Assembly: GCA_016165875.1 (NCBI GenBank)
Contig: JABBOT010000004.1
Span: 20,986,007-21,050,006, forward strand
Reading direction: 5' to 3'
Source of the DNA: Acanthopleura granulata
Lineage: Eukaryota; Mollusca; Polyplacophora; Chitonida; Chitonidae
DNA length: 64,000 nt
The notes beneath the pieces were generated by a model. The model saw only the letters and a list, made by a program, of their open reading frames with translations. It ran no database searches and was not told where the DNA came from. How positions within the stretch are numbered: position 1 is the stretch's first letter; each line of letters begins with the position of its first letter. The translations under genes were made by a program, and so were the position numbers. Shown piece after piece: positions 36,468 to 57,216 of this stretch.

Positions 36468-39400
36468 ATGGCAGACCTAACAGACTTGGTGTTGGAGAAA
36501 GTAGACAAGAAGGGCGGTGTAGAAACGTTGGAGCTGGCTGCTGAGTTGTCAGTAGATCATCAGAAAATTGTGGGAGCTGTAAAAAGTTTGCAGTCCTTAG
36601 GAGATGTAAGTTACATCGCATATCATCGCGCATTTAGCTTGATGTGTGTACACGTGAAAGCCGGTGGCTGATGAAATCACTTTCTTGCAACAACAACACA
36701 GAAAGAAGATCGCCCGTTGTCACACATTATCTTGATCTTTGCTGAAATTGTTTGACAGTTGGCGTTGACTGTATGGCTGCAAACTAGTCTACCTAGATGG
36801 ACTCTGGGTCAGACAATCATCACTAAACTGTCCATCGCACCAACTCAAAATAGCAGTGCTTCATGAAATTTAAAAGTTCTGAAGGAATACATCAGCCGTA
36901 TAATTGTCAAATGCTTGTTATCATCAGAATGTTTGGAAAAGGCTCTGATAGTTCTAGAGACATTATTTCAGATGTAATTTGCATTCACATGCAGATAACT
37001 CACATGTCGAGATTTGTGAAGGCAAGGGTTATATATATGTGTGTAGCTGTCCACGTCCTTTTTGAGGTCTTTTTTTTTTTTTTTTTTTTTTTTTCTTTCG
37101 TATGGTCACATGCTTTTACTGTGTTCTCATTGGTTAAAGAATGAATGAGGAGATGTTTGATATTCAAGAAAATTTTAATAAATAACGGTAGTCTGTCACA
37201 GTCTTCTTTTTTCGCCAGGCAGATAAGTTTAGAGTACTCTTACTGTGTTACCTTGATGTGTCTCATGAAAATCGCTGGATTTTAACTCTCATAAGACATT
37301 GGTGTGGGCAGACGTCTGCTTTTTACTGTACCCTCACATGTCTAATTTTGGTAAGTTTGAGATTTAGGTTTAAACTTTATGATGCTCTATCCTTACACAC
37401 TATCACACTGACCAAAACAAAATGAAAAATGAAAGAAAATGTATTTTATTTCTGTCAAGCAAAATTATAATGTTTACTTTGTGATGTCTGTGGCAGGCAC
37501 CAAGGATGTAAGATTATATTACATGCAGATGCACATATAGGTACAAAACATTACCCTGTCTGATAAAACTGTCTCAAATATACTTTTATCAGCTGTGTTT
37601 GACTTTAAAAAAAACTTCCTGATATTAAAGTTTAGGCACAACTTCAATCTTCTTATTATTACAACCAAGAAGGACATAAAAATGAACGTCCTTAGTTTTT
37701 TAATACAGGTAAGTTTGCATCACACGAGCGCAAACCGCTCCAAGAGCAGTTACATAGACTTCGAGTTTGGAAATCTGAAGCAATTCTTTTGGAGTTGAGG
37801 CAATGGGCTCAGTGATGCAAATAATCTCAGAATATGAAAATAACACACTGAGACCATCTTCATTAAATAGGCTTCTAACCACTGATCATTGAAATTTTAG
37901 CTGCAAGTATGTAACTCTTTTACGAGTTGCATTGCAAAGACTTACAAATATACACAACATTCAAAGGAGATGCCTTGTGTCTGAACAATTCACATCTGTT
38001 ATTTGTTGCTGAGATAAGTGTTTGGGTTCGATTCACATGCAATACAAATCAAATAAATAAATAAAATTTTCTACCACATAGTTTCTTAATTATTAATGAA
38101 AAACCAACGATATTGTGGAAGGCTGGTTTCAAAGACAAACACTTAGGTTTTAAGATACAGAAAATAAATTCAGCTGTTGACCCTAGAGAATAATGTACCA
38201 AAGTAAAATTATGTGGGTTCAAGTCCTGCTCAGGCTGGTATCCTCTCTGGTTTTACGTGGGAAGGTTCCCTTGGGCTTTGTTTTGTTTACTCCTAAAGTA
38301 ATGCTGGCTGTCGTCATGTAAGTGAATTTAAAATTAGTATTACGAGTTGACATAAAGCATAAATAAATAAATAAATGAAGTAAAACTAAGAGTAGTAGAA
38401 AATGTTCAGTTGTTACTTAATTATTAGAGTATATTCTTTTCTTTGCTGAGTAGATTGTGTCTGTGGAACAGAAGAGTAGTAACCAATGGGAGCTAACAGA
38501 AGAAGGAAAATCTGTCGTAGAGAATGGCAGCCACGAAGCTGTTGTGTTCAATGCCATACCCTCCGATGGGATGCTGCAGGCTGATCTCATGGTAAATGAG
38601 TTTCTCCCACTGTGTGGTATCCATGTAAATTGATTCTGGTAAATGAGAAACGTTAAATTTTTGTGAAAGCCTACTTTTGCTTTACTGTGTATCTTGACCA
38701 AGGAAATTACTCTGGAGAGATTGTTATAAATACAAGTTATAAGCAAGCAATATTAAAAGAGAGCAAGACAGTCAAAGAAAGAATGTTATCTTTGACTCTG
38801 CAAGGCAAAAATTAAATTTAGTAACTCCTAATGTAAAAATATAATACTTTTATACAGCAGTATTTTTTTTTTTATTTTGTTTGGGATTTTGGTGAATTTT
38901 TGCTCTGTTAAATATATAGGAGAAATCAATATTGGTAAAACTAAGACTTTTACATCTCTGAAAAATCATTTGTTAATTCTTGTAGCATATATCTGAAAGT
39001 GAATATCAGGAATGAGTAGTACATATTAATGTATGTATAAAATAATCTTTGTTTACCATGTTGTTCTGTTCAAAACTGCATTACTCGTCTGTTTTCAGAG
39101 CTCTGTACCTAATGCTAAAGTAGGATTTAGTAAAGCCATGTCAGCAGGGTGGATTCGGATGGACAAGAAAGCTGAGGGTGGACCCAGGGTATTCAGGAAG
39201 GTAGATTACTTTGTGTGTAACAAGTAACACTCAGTATTATAAAGTATTAACCAGCTAATGTCAATAGCCTAGTCAAAGATACAATTGTTTGTAATCAGAG
39301 TTTACCATTATTTACTTACAGACGTTCATGTGAAAGGTTCAGGAGTAGAGAGTATTGAGTAATCAACTGTTTCAGTTTTTGTTTTTTTCATGCCATAATT

Positions 39401-42400
39401 TAGGAATTGTTCGCTTTTCATGTTGCATTGGCTTTAACACTGACAATACCCTTTTCAAGTTAGCTTAATTCTTGTAATTATTGGGAGAGATATATCCTGC
39501 TGAAAACAGAAAATTGTTTTTCTCTCTCAGTTTTTTTGAGAAAGTAAAGATATAGATACGTTGGTAATTAGATGGACTAACTAATGGACGAAAAAAGAAA
39601 CTTTGCATCCCTGTTAGCATTACATGTATGCTAACAAAAAAGGGTAGATCAGGTGTCCCAAAAATTAGAAGAATTAGGATGTGTTGTATTAGGGACTTTA
39701 ATATTTTTTCCAACCTTTACTTTGTCATGTCAGTAGAAAGAGAAAGTGTTTCCAGAATTACAGGTAAAACACCCAGCCTCATCTCCTTCCTTCATCTCTG
39801 CACTCTGTTATAATTTCATCAAGTCTTTCCTACCATATCCATTTATTTTTCATATTTTACGTGACTCATGGAATGTTAACCTTGTAATTCGTGTGTGCTG
39901 TCCAGGTGGAATCAATACAAGATGGTGTGAAGGAATGTCTGGAAAAGATCCGCAGCCTCGATTTGGATGGGATTACAGATGCTCAGAAGGCTGAATTCAA
40001 GAAACGAAAACTCATCACATCTGTGTAAGTTCCTTTTTGTTGCATGTTAGATGTAAAAGGGTAGCCTCGAGATCAATGTAAAATGAATTCAAGTTGAATT
40101 TATTCAGAATTACATTGACTGATGTGTTGAATTACAAAATTAAATCATAGTGCAGAATATTTTAAGAAATTAAGATTGACACCAAATGGTGATCCAGCAC
40201 ATAGTACTTAAGATTGTTTTGGCACTTTTATTCATGTAGTTATGTATTTGTGTTCAAGTTTGTAATGTTGGATATTTTACTTGTGGTACATATGTATTGT
40301 TCTGTCTTGTAGGAAAGTCAACAGTTTCTATGTTACTAAAGGTGAAGGCTTCACCTTGGATGTTGAAAAACTAGAGGCTGATCTGACAGCTGAAATGATA
40401 GCCAAGTGAGTTTGTACTGTGAAAGACAATCTTTAGTGAAACGTGATATGCATCTTTCAGTTCTGGTAGTTAGATTTTGGTCATTTTATTGGTCTTAATT
40501 TCAGTGTTGGAAGTTCTGTTCCTCAAAGACTGATTGCAGACAGTTGAATCTGTGTATTGTAACTAGAGGCTTGCACTGTTCATTGTTTCACATTCTAGCA
40601 TAGCATAGAATTTTCTCAAGAATAAGACAGTGTATTGTGTTCAGTTTCTAACTGTTTTTATACAACAGTGGATCATGGAAGGAGAAAGTTTTCAAACCCT
40701 ACAACTTCAACGCTTTAGGAATCATGCCCCCGTCAGGACATCTGCACCCGTTGCTGAAAGTGCGTGCTCAGTACCGACAGATTTTTTTAGAAATGGGGTA
40801 AGAATGATCACCTTATTAACAGGTCCTCAGCACCATAGAAACTCACTCAAATTTTGTTCTGTTGGATTCATGTACTGTACATGTATGTCTTGTAAGCTCT
40901 CAACCACATTGTTTTTAGTGAGATCAAGCTTAACCTAGGTTACTTAAGCTAAATAGTAATGATGGCAGTGCTATATTGACTTGACAGAGCTATATCTTTA
41001 ATAGAAAGGCCAGCATAAATTCCCAGTGGTTTCTTAAAAATGAGAAAGGAGCAATGCCATGGCATGGTGCATTTCAGATTTTAGTTTTCTAGGTACGGGT
41101 GACATTTTAAAATTTGAAGGCAAATGCCTGTATATCCTGTAGTTAAATACCTAATTGAAGGTAAGATGTTTTATGATATTGGGTGTAAATATCTCGGACA
41201 CAGAAATTATAATTTCATATCTAACATTCACTCTAAAATATGTAGGCCCGCTGATGAATGTTGACATGTTTTAAGGTTCACAGAAATGCCGACAAACAAC
41301 TTCATTGAAAGCAGCTTCTGGAACTTTGATTCCCTCTTCCAACCACAACAACATCCAGCCAGAGATGCTCACGACACCTTCTTCATATCAGGTACTACAT
41401 TGTAACCAGTTGTCTGTGTTGAAATATGTAATGATGATAAAAGCCATTTATTTAGATCTAATGGGCAGTAGTGAAGCATCAAAGTAAGAAGTTTCTCCCT
41501 GTTCTTTATGGAAGTATGTTTACAAATCACTCGTTAATTAAACAAAGTGCCGATGACTGAGATTGGTGTGTTTTTGTTTATCATGTAAGTTTGGCGTTTT
41601 ACCCAGATATTACCCACTGGCATTGTTTTGAATGATCATTGATTTTCTATTGAACTCTTTCCTATTTTTGCCAGACCCAGCTAATGCACACGATTTCCCA
41701 AAAGATTACTTGGAGAGGGTGAAGAAAACACATTCTCTAGGAGGATATGGATCTCAGGGGTAGGACTCACTCTTTGACAAAGTACTGTAGAGCCACAGAT
41801 GGATGCCACATCCTACTGTAAGCTGCGGTGGTGACTGATTGTCATAAACCCCAAAAATCACTAAAATATCTAAGTATAATCTACACAATAAACTTCAGTC
41901 ACCCAGGGACATACAGGAACCCAGGCCTGTAGGATAAAGAATACTTGCTGTGAAAAGCACGTTGCCATCAACCACTGTGACGAACGTAAATAAAGATAGA
42001 TGATAACCCTGCAACCTTTAATAGTTTGTATTAGAATGGCTGTGCAAATTACTTCCCCTTTAAAGTCACAAGAGACATTACTCTGCCTCAGTTGTGAATT
42101 CAACATCGAAAATAATGACTGGCCCATCTGTGGTGGAACTGCCCAAAAAGAAAGAAAAGAATAGGCCACATCAAATTACCAGAAAAACACTACTTTCTAC
42201 AAATAAACAATACCTGCCATTTAAAAATTTTCTGTTGTATTCAACATTCTCAGCTCTTGTCTGCCACTTGATGCTCAGACAATATATGTCTGCTGTTGGG
42301 TATGGGAGAAAACAACACCATGCATTGAATTTTATCTCAACCATTTTGCTACCAACTATAAACCGCACCCCTTAAAAAGTCATCAGAAGTGGGGAATCTC

Positions 42401-44956
42401 TTTGTTCCTTTATGATAAATTAAGGTTCTCAAAAAACCTAAATTGCTTGAGGGATATACTATTTTAACTCCTTTCCTGTCAGCATTTAAATGTTTGTACT
42501 CTTTCTTCCTCTGACTTTGATGTTTTACTAGTATTATTTGTTCTAGGTACAAATATGACTGGAAGATAGAAGAAGCTCAGAAAAACATACTGCGAACTCA
42601 CACCACCGCTGTCAGTGCTCGAATGTTGTACAAGTTAGCACAACAGGTGAAAAAAAATGAATTAGTTACTGTGTGCTGATGAATTTTAGTATTGGTTGTG
42701 TTTTTACTTCTAGTCTAAAATCTAATTTTAACAAAATTAATAATTTCTAAGGGGGAGTAAAAAAGGTAAAGCATGTTCATCCTCCATAGACATAGGATGA
42801 TAAATTTTGACAGTAATAAGAAATTGGAAGGAAACTCTAATACATAAAAAAATAAAAATTCCTTAGAAACACAATCTTCGGTTGTGTCCAAAAAATTTTT
42901 CTGGTGTGATATGATATTCCTGTGTGACATGGACTAAGACATGTATGCTCAGATGACATCAAGAAAACTTGAAAGCGCTGTTTCATTGGTGGATGTATGC
43001 ATTTGTGATGTCACACCAGGCAAAATGGAAAGGTAAGAAAAATTTGGTTTTACAGTTTAGGAAAGCACCAAGGTTTGGACATTAAATTGGTGTTTAAAGT
43101 AATAAACTTAGGTATGAACAATAGTATATTTTTGACATATGAATGTAATTGATTACTTTTGTAGAAAAAATTCACGCCTGTGAAGTATTTCTCCATTGAC
43201 CGAGTGTTCCGAAATGAGACTCTAGATGCCACCCATTTGGCTGAATTTCACCAGATTGAAGGAGTTGTGGCTGACTACGGCCTTACACTGGGAGACCTAA
43301 TGGGCATCATATATGAATTCTTCAAGAAGCTAGGTACATGCAGGATGATCGTCTTCAAGGCACATGACCATGATCTACAAGATGCTTAAATATCTTTGCA
43401 GGCAGTTTTCAGTTGAATTCCATTGAAGTTGTGATTTTTGACAATAATGTTCAGTGGTATAAATAATTGTTGTTATACTCATTGAGTTAAACCCTAAGAA
43501 AAGAAAATGTGCACTAACATTTGTATCCAGTTAAAGATATCCGAAATATGAATGATCATGCTGTTGTTGCCACACAATATCTGGATATCCACACAACATT
43601 ATTCTTAAAAAAATTAACCACATGACTCAGTTTAAAAGTAATTTTTTTCAGCATATGGGCTGTTTGTGTTTTCACATCAAATTTCACATCAAATTCACAA
43701 CCAAATTTTCTGTCTTTCTTAGGTATAACGCAACTGCGTTTCAAACCAGCATATAACCCATATACGGAGCCAAGCATGGAGATTTTCAGTTTCCACAAAG
43801 GTAGAATATTTATATTGTCATACATCTGTGTTCTTTACCTTATGCATGGTTTGCCCAATATGGTAAACCACAGTTTATATGAAGAGTTTTGGTTTCAGTT
43901 GTGTGCCTGTATTTTATGTCATTTTAATTTTATGGTATAGTGTGCCATCACTTGACACCCACAGCTGTTTACAAAAACCAGTGCATGTAATATTACATAT
44001 ACACTGTTGTTTTAAAATGAAATCTCATTCCAGCATTTAGAGAAATTGAAAAACTTTCAGAAAATACAGTATTGACAGGGCCATGAAGGCTATGCTGTAG
44101 ATCCTTAATCTGGTTTTCCCAGTCTACTGTTATGTATGTACATTTAGAGCACATGTATCATAGTCTAACCCCATTTAAATAACAATGATTCATGTAGACC
44201 TTCATGTATATGGTTTTACCAGGTCTGAACAAGTGGGTGGAGATTGGAAATTCTGGTGTGTTCCGACCAGAGATGCTCTTACCTATGGGATTGCCAGAAG
44301 ATGTTTCTGTTATTGCATGGGGTCTTTCATTGGAAAGGTAAATCTTCCCTTGTGAATAAGTGTATAAAGTTCTTAAATGTTGTACACTCCCAATAATTAT
44401 ACAATTTCCCTCCTCCACCTCCTAATGCAAAACGGTGGGTCTTTCGCCCATGCTTTACATGTCAGGAATGTCAGGAGGATGTCTCCCCAACCACTTACTT
44501 CAGAGAAAAGCATGTTTCTTACACTGCCAGCTTGACCCTGTTACAAATTGAAGCTTGTCAGGGTCACATTTGACTGTGGTCAGCAGTGAAAAGTCTGCCA
44601 TCTGTGTTCACTAAATAAATTTTTCATGGACATCATGGACAAAAGCCATGCAGTCTGTCTTTTCAAGAAACATGTCTTTGATGAAAGTCACTGTATGAAA
44701 CAAGTTGGTGGCCAGCATCAAGCCTTGATCTCTGGTGGCAAATATTTTTTATTCATGCTTTGTACATTCAGCTCTCAGCAGATAGTTACAATACTGAAAG
44801 GGTTTGATTAAATAAGTATAAGAATCCTGTCTCTTTCTTTTTTTTTCCAGGCCCACAATGATCAAGTATGGTATAGACAATATCCGAGACTTAATTGGTC
44901 CAAAGGTCAACCTTCAGATGGTGTATGACAATTCCATATGCCGACTTGACAAATGA
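36468..44956 (+). CDS. FARSA: Phenylalanyl-tRNA synthetase alpha subunit, cytosolic
   Basis: FARSA is the catalytic alpha subunit of the cytosolic alpha2-beta2 enzyme that charges tRNA-Phe. Thirteen coding exons, plus strand: 36468-36605, 38454-38591, 39099-39200, 39906-40024, 40313-40405, 40669-40797, 41276-41391, 41675-41759, 42547-42646, 43165-43333, 43723-43800, 44223-44337 and 44851-44956. All are GT-AG with continuous phase, giving 495 aa (human 508). The N-terminal winged-helix part starts [17 protein letters not shown] and includes [17 protein letters not shown]. The class II catalytic core contains [40 protein letters not shown], motif 2 with FRNE (355-358) in [34 protein letters not shown], and motif 3 [14 protein letters not shown] (from residue 456). 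The ATG at 36468 matches the usual N-terminus; an in-frame codon at 36447 is not ATG. The acidic C-terminal tail of the human protein is absent here, as the frame stops shortly after CRLDK. Confidence 0.98.
38212..38378 (+). mobile_element. SINE fragment in FARSA intron 1
   Basis: It starts with a B-box-like GTGGGTTCAAGTCCTGCTCA, followed by ACGTGGGAAGGTTCCC, TAATGCTGGCTGTCGTCATG and a TAAA-repeat tail. The head before the B box is not recognisable. Confidence 0.7.
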
Positions 44957-47900
44957 TTAAACAATTACAAGAGAAATCAAATTTATTTCACATAATTTAT
45001 TCATGTTTACTGAGGGAAAGTGCAAATGGGGACCAGTGAATTGAAACAGTAAGGTGTCAACCTGTGTACAGCTTCTTTGTTTTTGCATTATATCATGGCA
45101 TTTTATGATGTTGCTTAAAGTGCTTCACATCAATGTCTTAAATCAAACTGTTGTTGACATAATGCTGCTAAGAAAGATGTACACATTCTACATTTTGTAA
45201 TATGCCCTTTATAGACAGATTTAGAGTAAAAAGTGAATTTTGCTCTAGATGAAATGTCTCTGTTTGCATTTCACAGCCATGTCTGAATAGCTAAAGTTCT
45301 TGTTTCAGTTGTTTAAAATGACCTTGCCATTGCAACCTGACAGAGGTTTCAGTCAGTTTTTGGTGACCATGATCACCAAGGCAAGTTATGGCGCTGACTT
45401 TGCTCAAATCAAATCACCATCTAATTCTCAATAATATAAATCTACCTGGGGCTTGTGGAATTTTGATCATTGTTGTGTCAACATGTTCACCTCTACATGA
45501 ACATACACACTTAGCTCTCATTCTGCTTTTTTTAAAGTTCTGATCCTTAGCAAGTCAGATCATAATTCCTTGTCTGGTTCAAGTTTTCAGATCATTTTTG
45601 TTTTGACTGATAGTTTACTGAAGAAGTTTTGTCAATGGAACTATTACTTTATTTTAATCATATAAGCCATCATTATAGTTTCCTCTGTAAATTTATCTAG
45701 CCACCCAAGACAGAAATTTTCATTAAACGGTAGGCCAAATTTTGTGAGAAATAAGAAGGAAAAATTTTAGTTTTAGTAGAAAAATGTTAAACTGCAATTT
45801 ATATTACTGAATTTAGTTTAAAATCTGAGATAACAAAACATAATCTTTGGTAGACGAGCATCTAAGCGGTCAAACTACTGGAAGTTATCATGTGGAACCA
45901 GAAAGATCTGAAAACCCATAAAATATTCCAAACATATACTGATCCTCCACAGTGTTCAGACTTGACAGTTTTGAAGAATTAATGATAGTGTACTTGAAGT
46001 ATTCAGATTTGACACTCTTTTAGGGTTTTTTATGAAATACAAAGAAACTTAAAGGAAATGTTGTGCTTCCTGCGTATTTACATGAATATTCTCTGTATAC
46101 CACATGTGGCCTACATGTATGCCTCAATAGCTGATGTTGGATATCTCTGCTTTACCTATGGTCGTCTGCTGTTCTGATATATAGTATACCTGAGAGATAG
46201 TAAAACGATCTTGGACAAGTCTTCTGTGTCTGTATTTCCTCAGAGTGGTGCTGGCTTCTAAGTAACTAGCCCTCACTTTGCACTTCATGTATATGCAACA
46301 GATGCATAGCACACAGGTGCACGTCAATTGTTTGTGAATTTCACCTGTTTGAATTGAGAAAATAAAATGATTTTGTAAATACATGTTGTGCTGTGAATCA
46401 ACATATGTTTTGATTGGATCAAAAATCATCGCTGGAGATTGTCAAACTATCAGTGCTCACTTTTACAAAATTGGGTAAGTTGTGCCACATAAAATTGGTT
46501 TGTAAAAGTAGGTCCTGAAGTCCAGTAGAACAAGTTTAGCTTAGCAACTAAGAGTTCTGCTGCAAGCATCTGTGACATTTTGTGTAGGCCCTACCACACT
46601 ACAGTGTCTTGAAAGTTTGGTGTCTGCCTCACATGCAAAAGTTCAAGGCCCAATCCTAAATTCAGCTGTGTTTCCATGCACAGTGACTGGGTGGGGTAGA
46701 TGTGTGGAGTGTCTGGAAGTGAGGCAGAACTGTAGCCTAAATTTTAGGCATTGTGACTGGTGTGTTACAAGGAGATACGGTCATGATATGACCAGTATAA
46801 TGTTGAGTGTGATTAGGGTGTCTAGTATCTGTCATCGTGGCATATCACTGAGGTGAGGCAGCACTATAGCCAACAAGTGTCATAATATAATTATAAGGAG
46901 AAATGATGTGACCAGATGGAGTCTAGCATTAAGGTGCAGGGAGAAATCCACAATCACCTTTAGACACCAGTCTGAGCTTGATTTGCATAGGTGAGAGGCA
47001 CCTTGGTTATAGCCATGTCCTAGCGAACTAATCCCCTCAGCCATATAGGGCCCTACCATCTTGTTAGACTAGAAGCGAGGTTCTACTGTATTAGAGGCCA
47101 ATTTATTTAAATCATCCCACTCTGGTTCCACGTGGTAAAGTCTGTTAGCAAGCTGCGGATAATCGTGGTTCCCACCATAATTCTAGTGGTTCTCGTTTCT
47201 GTGAAATATTCTGAGTATGGCACAAAACACCATATATAAATTAGTAAAGGGCAATAAATTCATTGTCCTATATAGGACCACTAGAATTATGATGGGAACC
47301 ACGATTATCCGCAGCTTGCTAACAGACTTTACCACGTGGAACCAGAGAGGGATCATTTACATAAATTGGCCTCTAATACAGTAGAACCTGGCTTCCATAT
47401 GTGATGACTTTGCCATTTGTTTTATCATTCTTTAATAGCAACACATCCATCCGTGTATAAGACGAGCACTGATCAGTTCATATGTTAAGGATAAAGTCTG
47501 TTTGTGTAATAATAAAGCAACACATATATTTTTATACATATATGTGAAACACAATTTTTTACATATAAATGTAACGTAAAAGTCAAGTCATGGTACATTA
47601 GGTTTACAGACATGAAATTTCAAACTTAATTTACGCTCTGCAACAATTCATTTAATTAGAATTTAATAAACATTAACCAACAAAAAGCTGAGTTCTCTCA
47701 ATGCATACTGTTGATACTTCAAATTTATATTTTGAACTTGACACTATGATGGACAAAGTAACACCTTAATCATTTCACGATTATTTAGCTTGGCCATCAA
47801 ACTACAGTGTATCAAATACGTTTAAAGTAACAGATCAGATCTACAAAAAAAATTTACTAAACAGAAATCGTACATCATAGTGACTTTAAACCCTCCCTTC

Positions 47901-48897
47901 CTGGATGATTCAGTCTAAATGAAAATGTACTGAAATGACAGACTTGACAACAATATCATTTTAATAATTTTCTTTCCATACAAGACAAGTTCTATAATTA
48001 ATTAAAGAAGAATACAGAATTTGATTTATAATGAAAAAGCTTTAACAAAAGGACATGAGCTTTGTACCATATAAATGCACAAACTATTCAGATATACAAC
48101 ATGTACATACACAGCTGGAATATATTTGTGATTTCTTCGTGTCATGCAAAATTCTCCCCACATTATTCTTCTGGGCCCATTAGCACAGACATATCTGAAC
48201 ATCACCATAAAAATGTTAGAAATCTTATATGTTTAAGATGGAATATGCATACTGCTAAATATATACAAGTATGAGTAAACCAAGCATAAACACTTGCTTA
48301 AAGCAAGACAAAATTATACACTGATTGCATGTACATGGCACAAATAGTGCCTCTTATTCTCAGTGTTTTCAACAAATATTCCTCAATGCCTCGCAAAGAG
48401 CTATGCTAATCACACTTTTCATCCGAATTTTTAGTTTTATTAGTTTCACAATGACGACACCAATGTCATTAAGCCCATGTATGCAAATCCAATTTACATT
48501 TATTTTCATAAAATGAAGTCACCTAAAATTGCCAATCACAAGAGGCACTCCAACCACTGTACTGTAAGTACACATGTATAAGGTAAACAACAGTAGCAAG
48601 CAAATGGTGAGGATGAGGTACCAGTAATGGCCATATATATATATACATGGAGAAATCCACTGCACATCACCAACCATCAGGTCTGCAGAGGGTGCCAGGT
48701 GAGCTAGACAGTGCTCAACTGACATACATGTATGTCGTGCTTACCTACTTACCCATTTATACACATACATGAGGTCTAAATAAAGAGTACATATAAATAA
48801 ATGAAAATCACCCACTATGCCATACATAACTTAATATTTAGTTCTGAGCAAATTAATATTAATATATAAAGCATGTGAATATAAAGTGAGAGAAAGC
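44957..48897. other. FARSA 3' UTR and intergenic region up to the YIPF gene
   Basis: No coding exon was found. A poly(A) signal AATAAA lies at 46361-46366, which would give FARSA a long 3' UTR of about 1.4 kb; a nearer site was not seen. The palindrome at 47072-47395 lies here, and the right end should include the YIPF 3' UTR (minus strand). Several short ORFs look random. Confidence 0.5.
47072..47395. repeat. Large imperfect palindrome, 119-bp arms, 86-bp loop
   Basis: The left arm is 47072-47190 and the right arm 47277-47395. They are inverted copies with about five mismatches and no indels in 119 bp. The inner 60 bp, from GGTTCCACGTGGTAAAG to TTCTAGTGGT, is nearly perfect. The loop includes a SINE-tail fragment (GTGAAATATTCTGAGTATGG at 47201). 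No coding content is seen. It may be a foldback element or an inverted duplication. Confidence 0.9.
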
Positions 48898-57143
<8,246 letters not shown>

Positions 57144-57216
57144 TTTGCCACAGTGCTGTCCGCTTCTCTCCCCTTTTTTGTACCACGAAGGGAGATAAGT
57201 TACCCAACACGTGAAG
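57144..57216. promoter_or_regulatory. Compact bidirectional promoter, YIPF gene / TIMM29
   Basis: Only 73 bp separate the upstream YIPF ATG (57143, minus) from the TIMM29 ATG (57217, plus). The interval has a pyrimidine run (CTCTCCCCTTTTTTG) and CACGTG-like CAACACGTGAAG near 57206, and no TATA box. If YIPF translation starts in exon 2 instead, its exon 1 is 5' UTR but transcription would still begin within or next to this interval. Confidence 0.6.

Noticed and set aside
38025..38045. GGTTCGATTC as a tRNA gene B box
   Set aside because: No A box or cloverleaf can be drawn around it.
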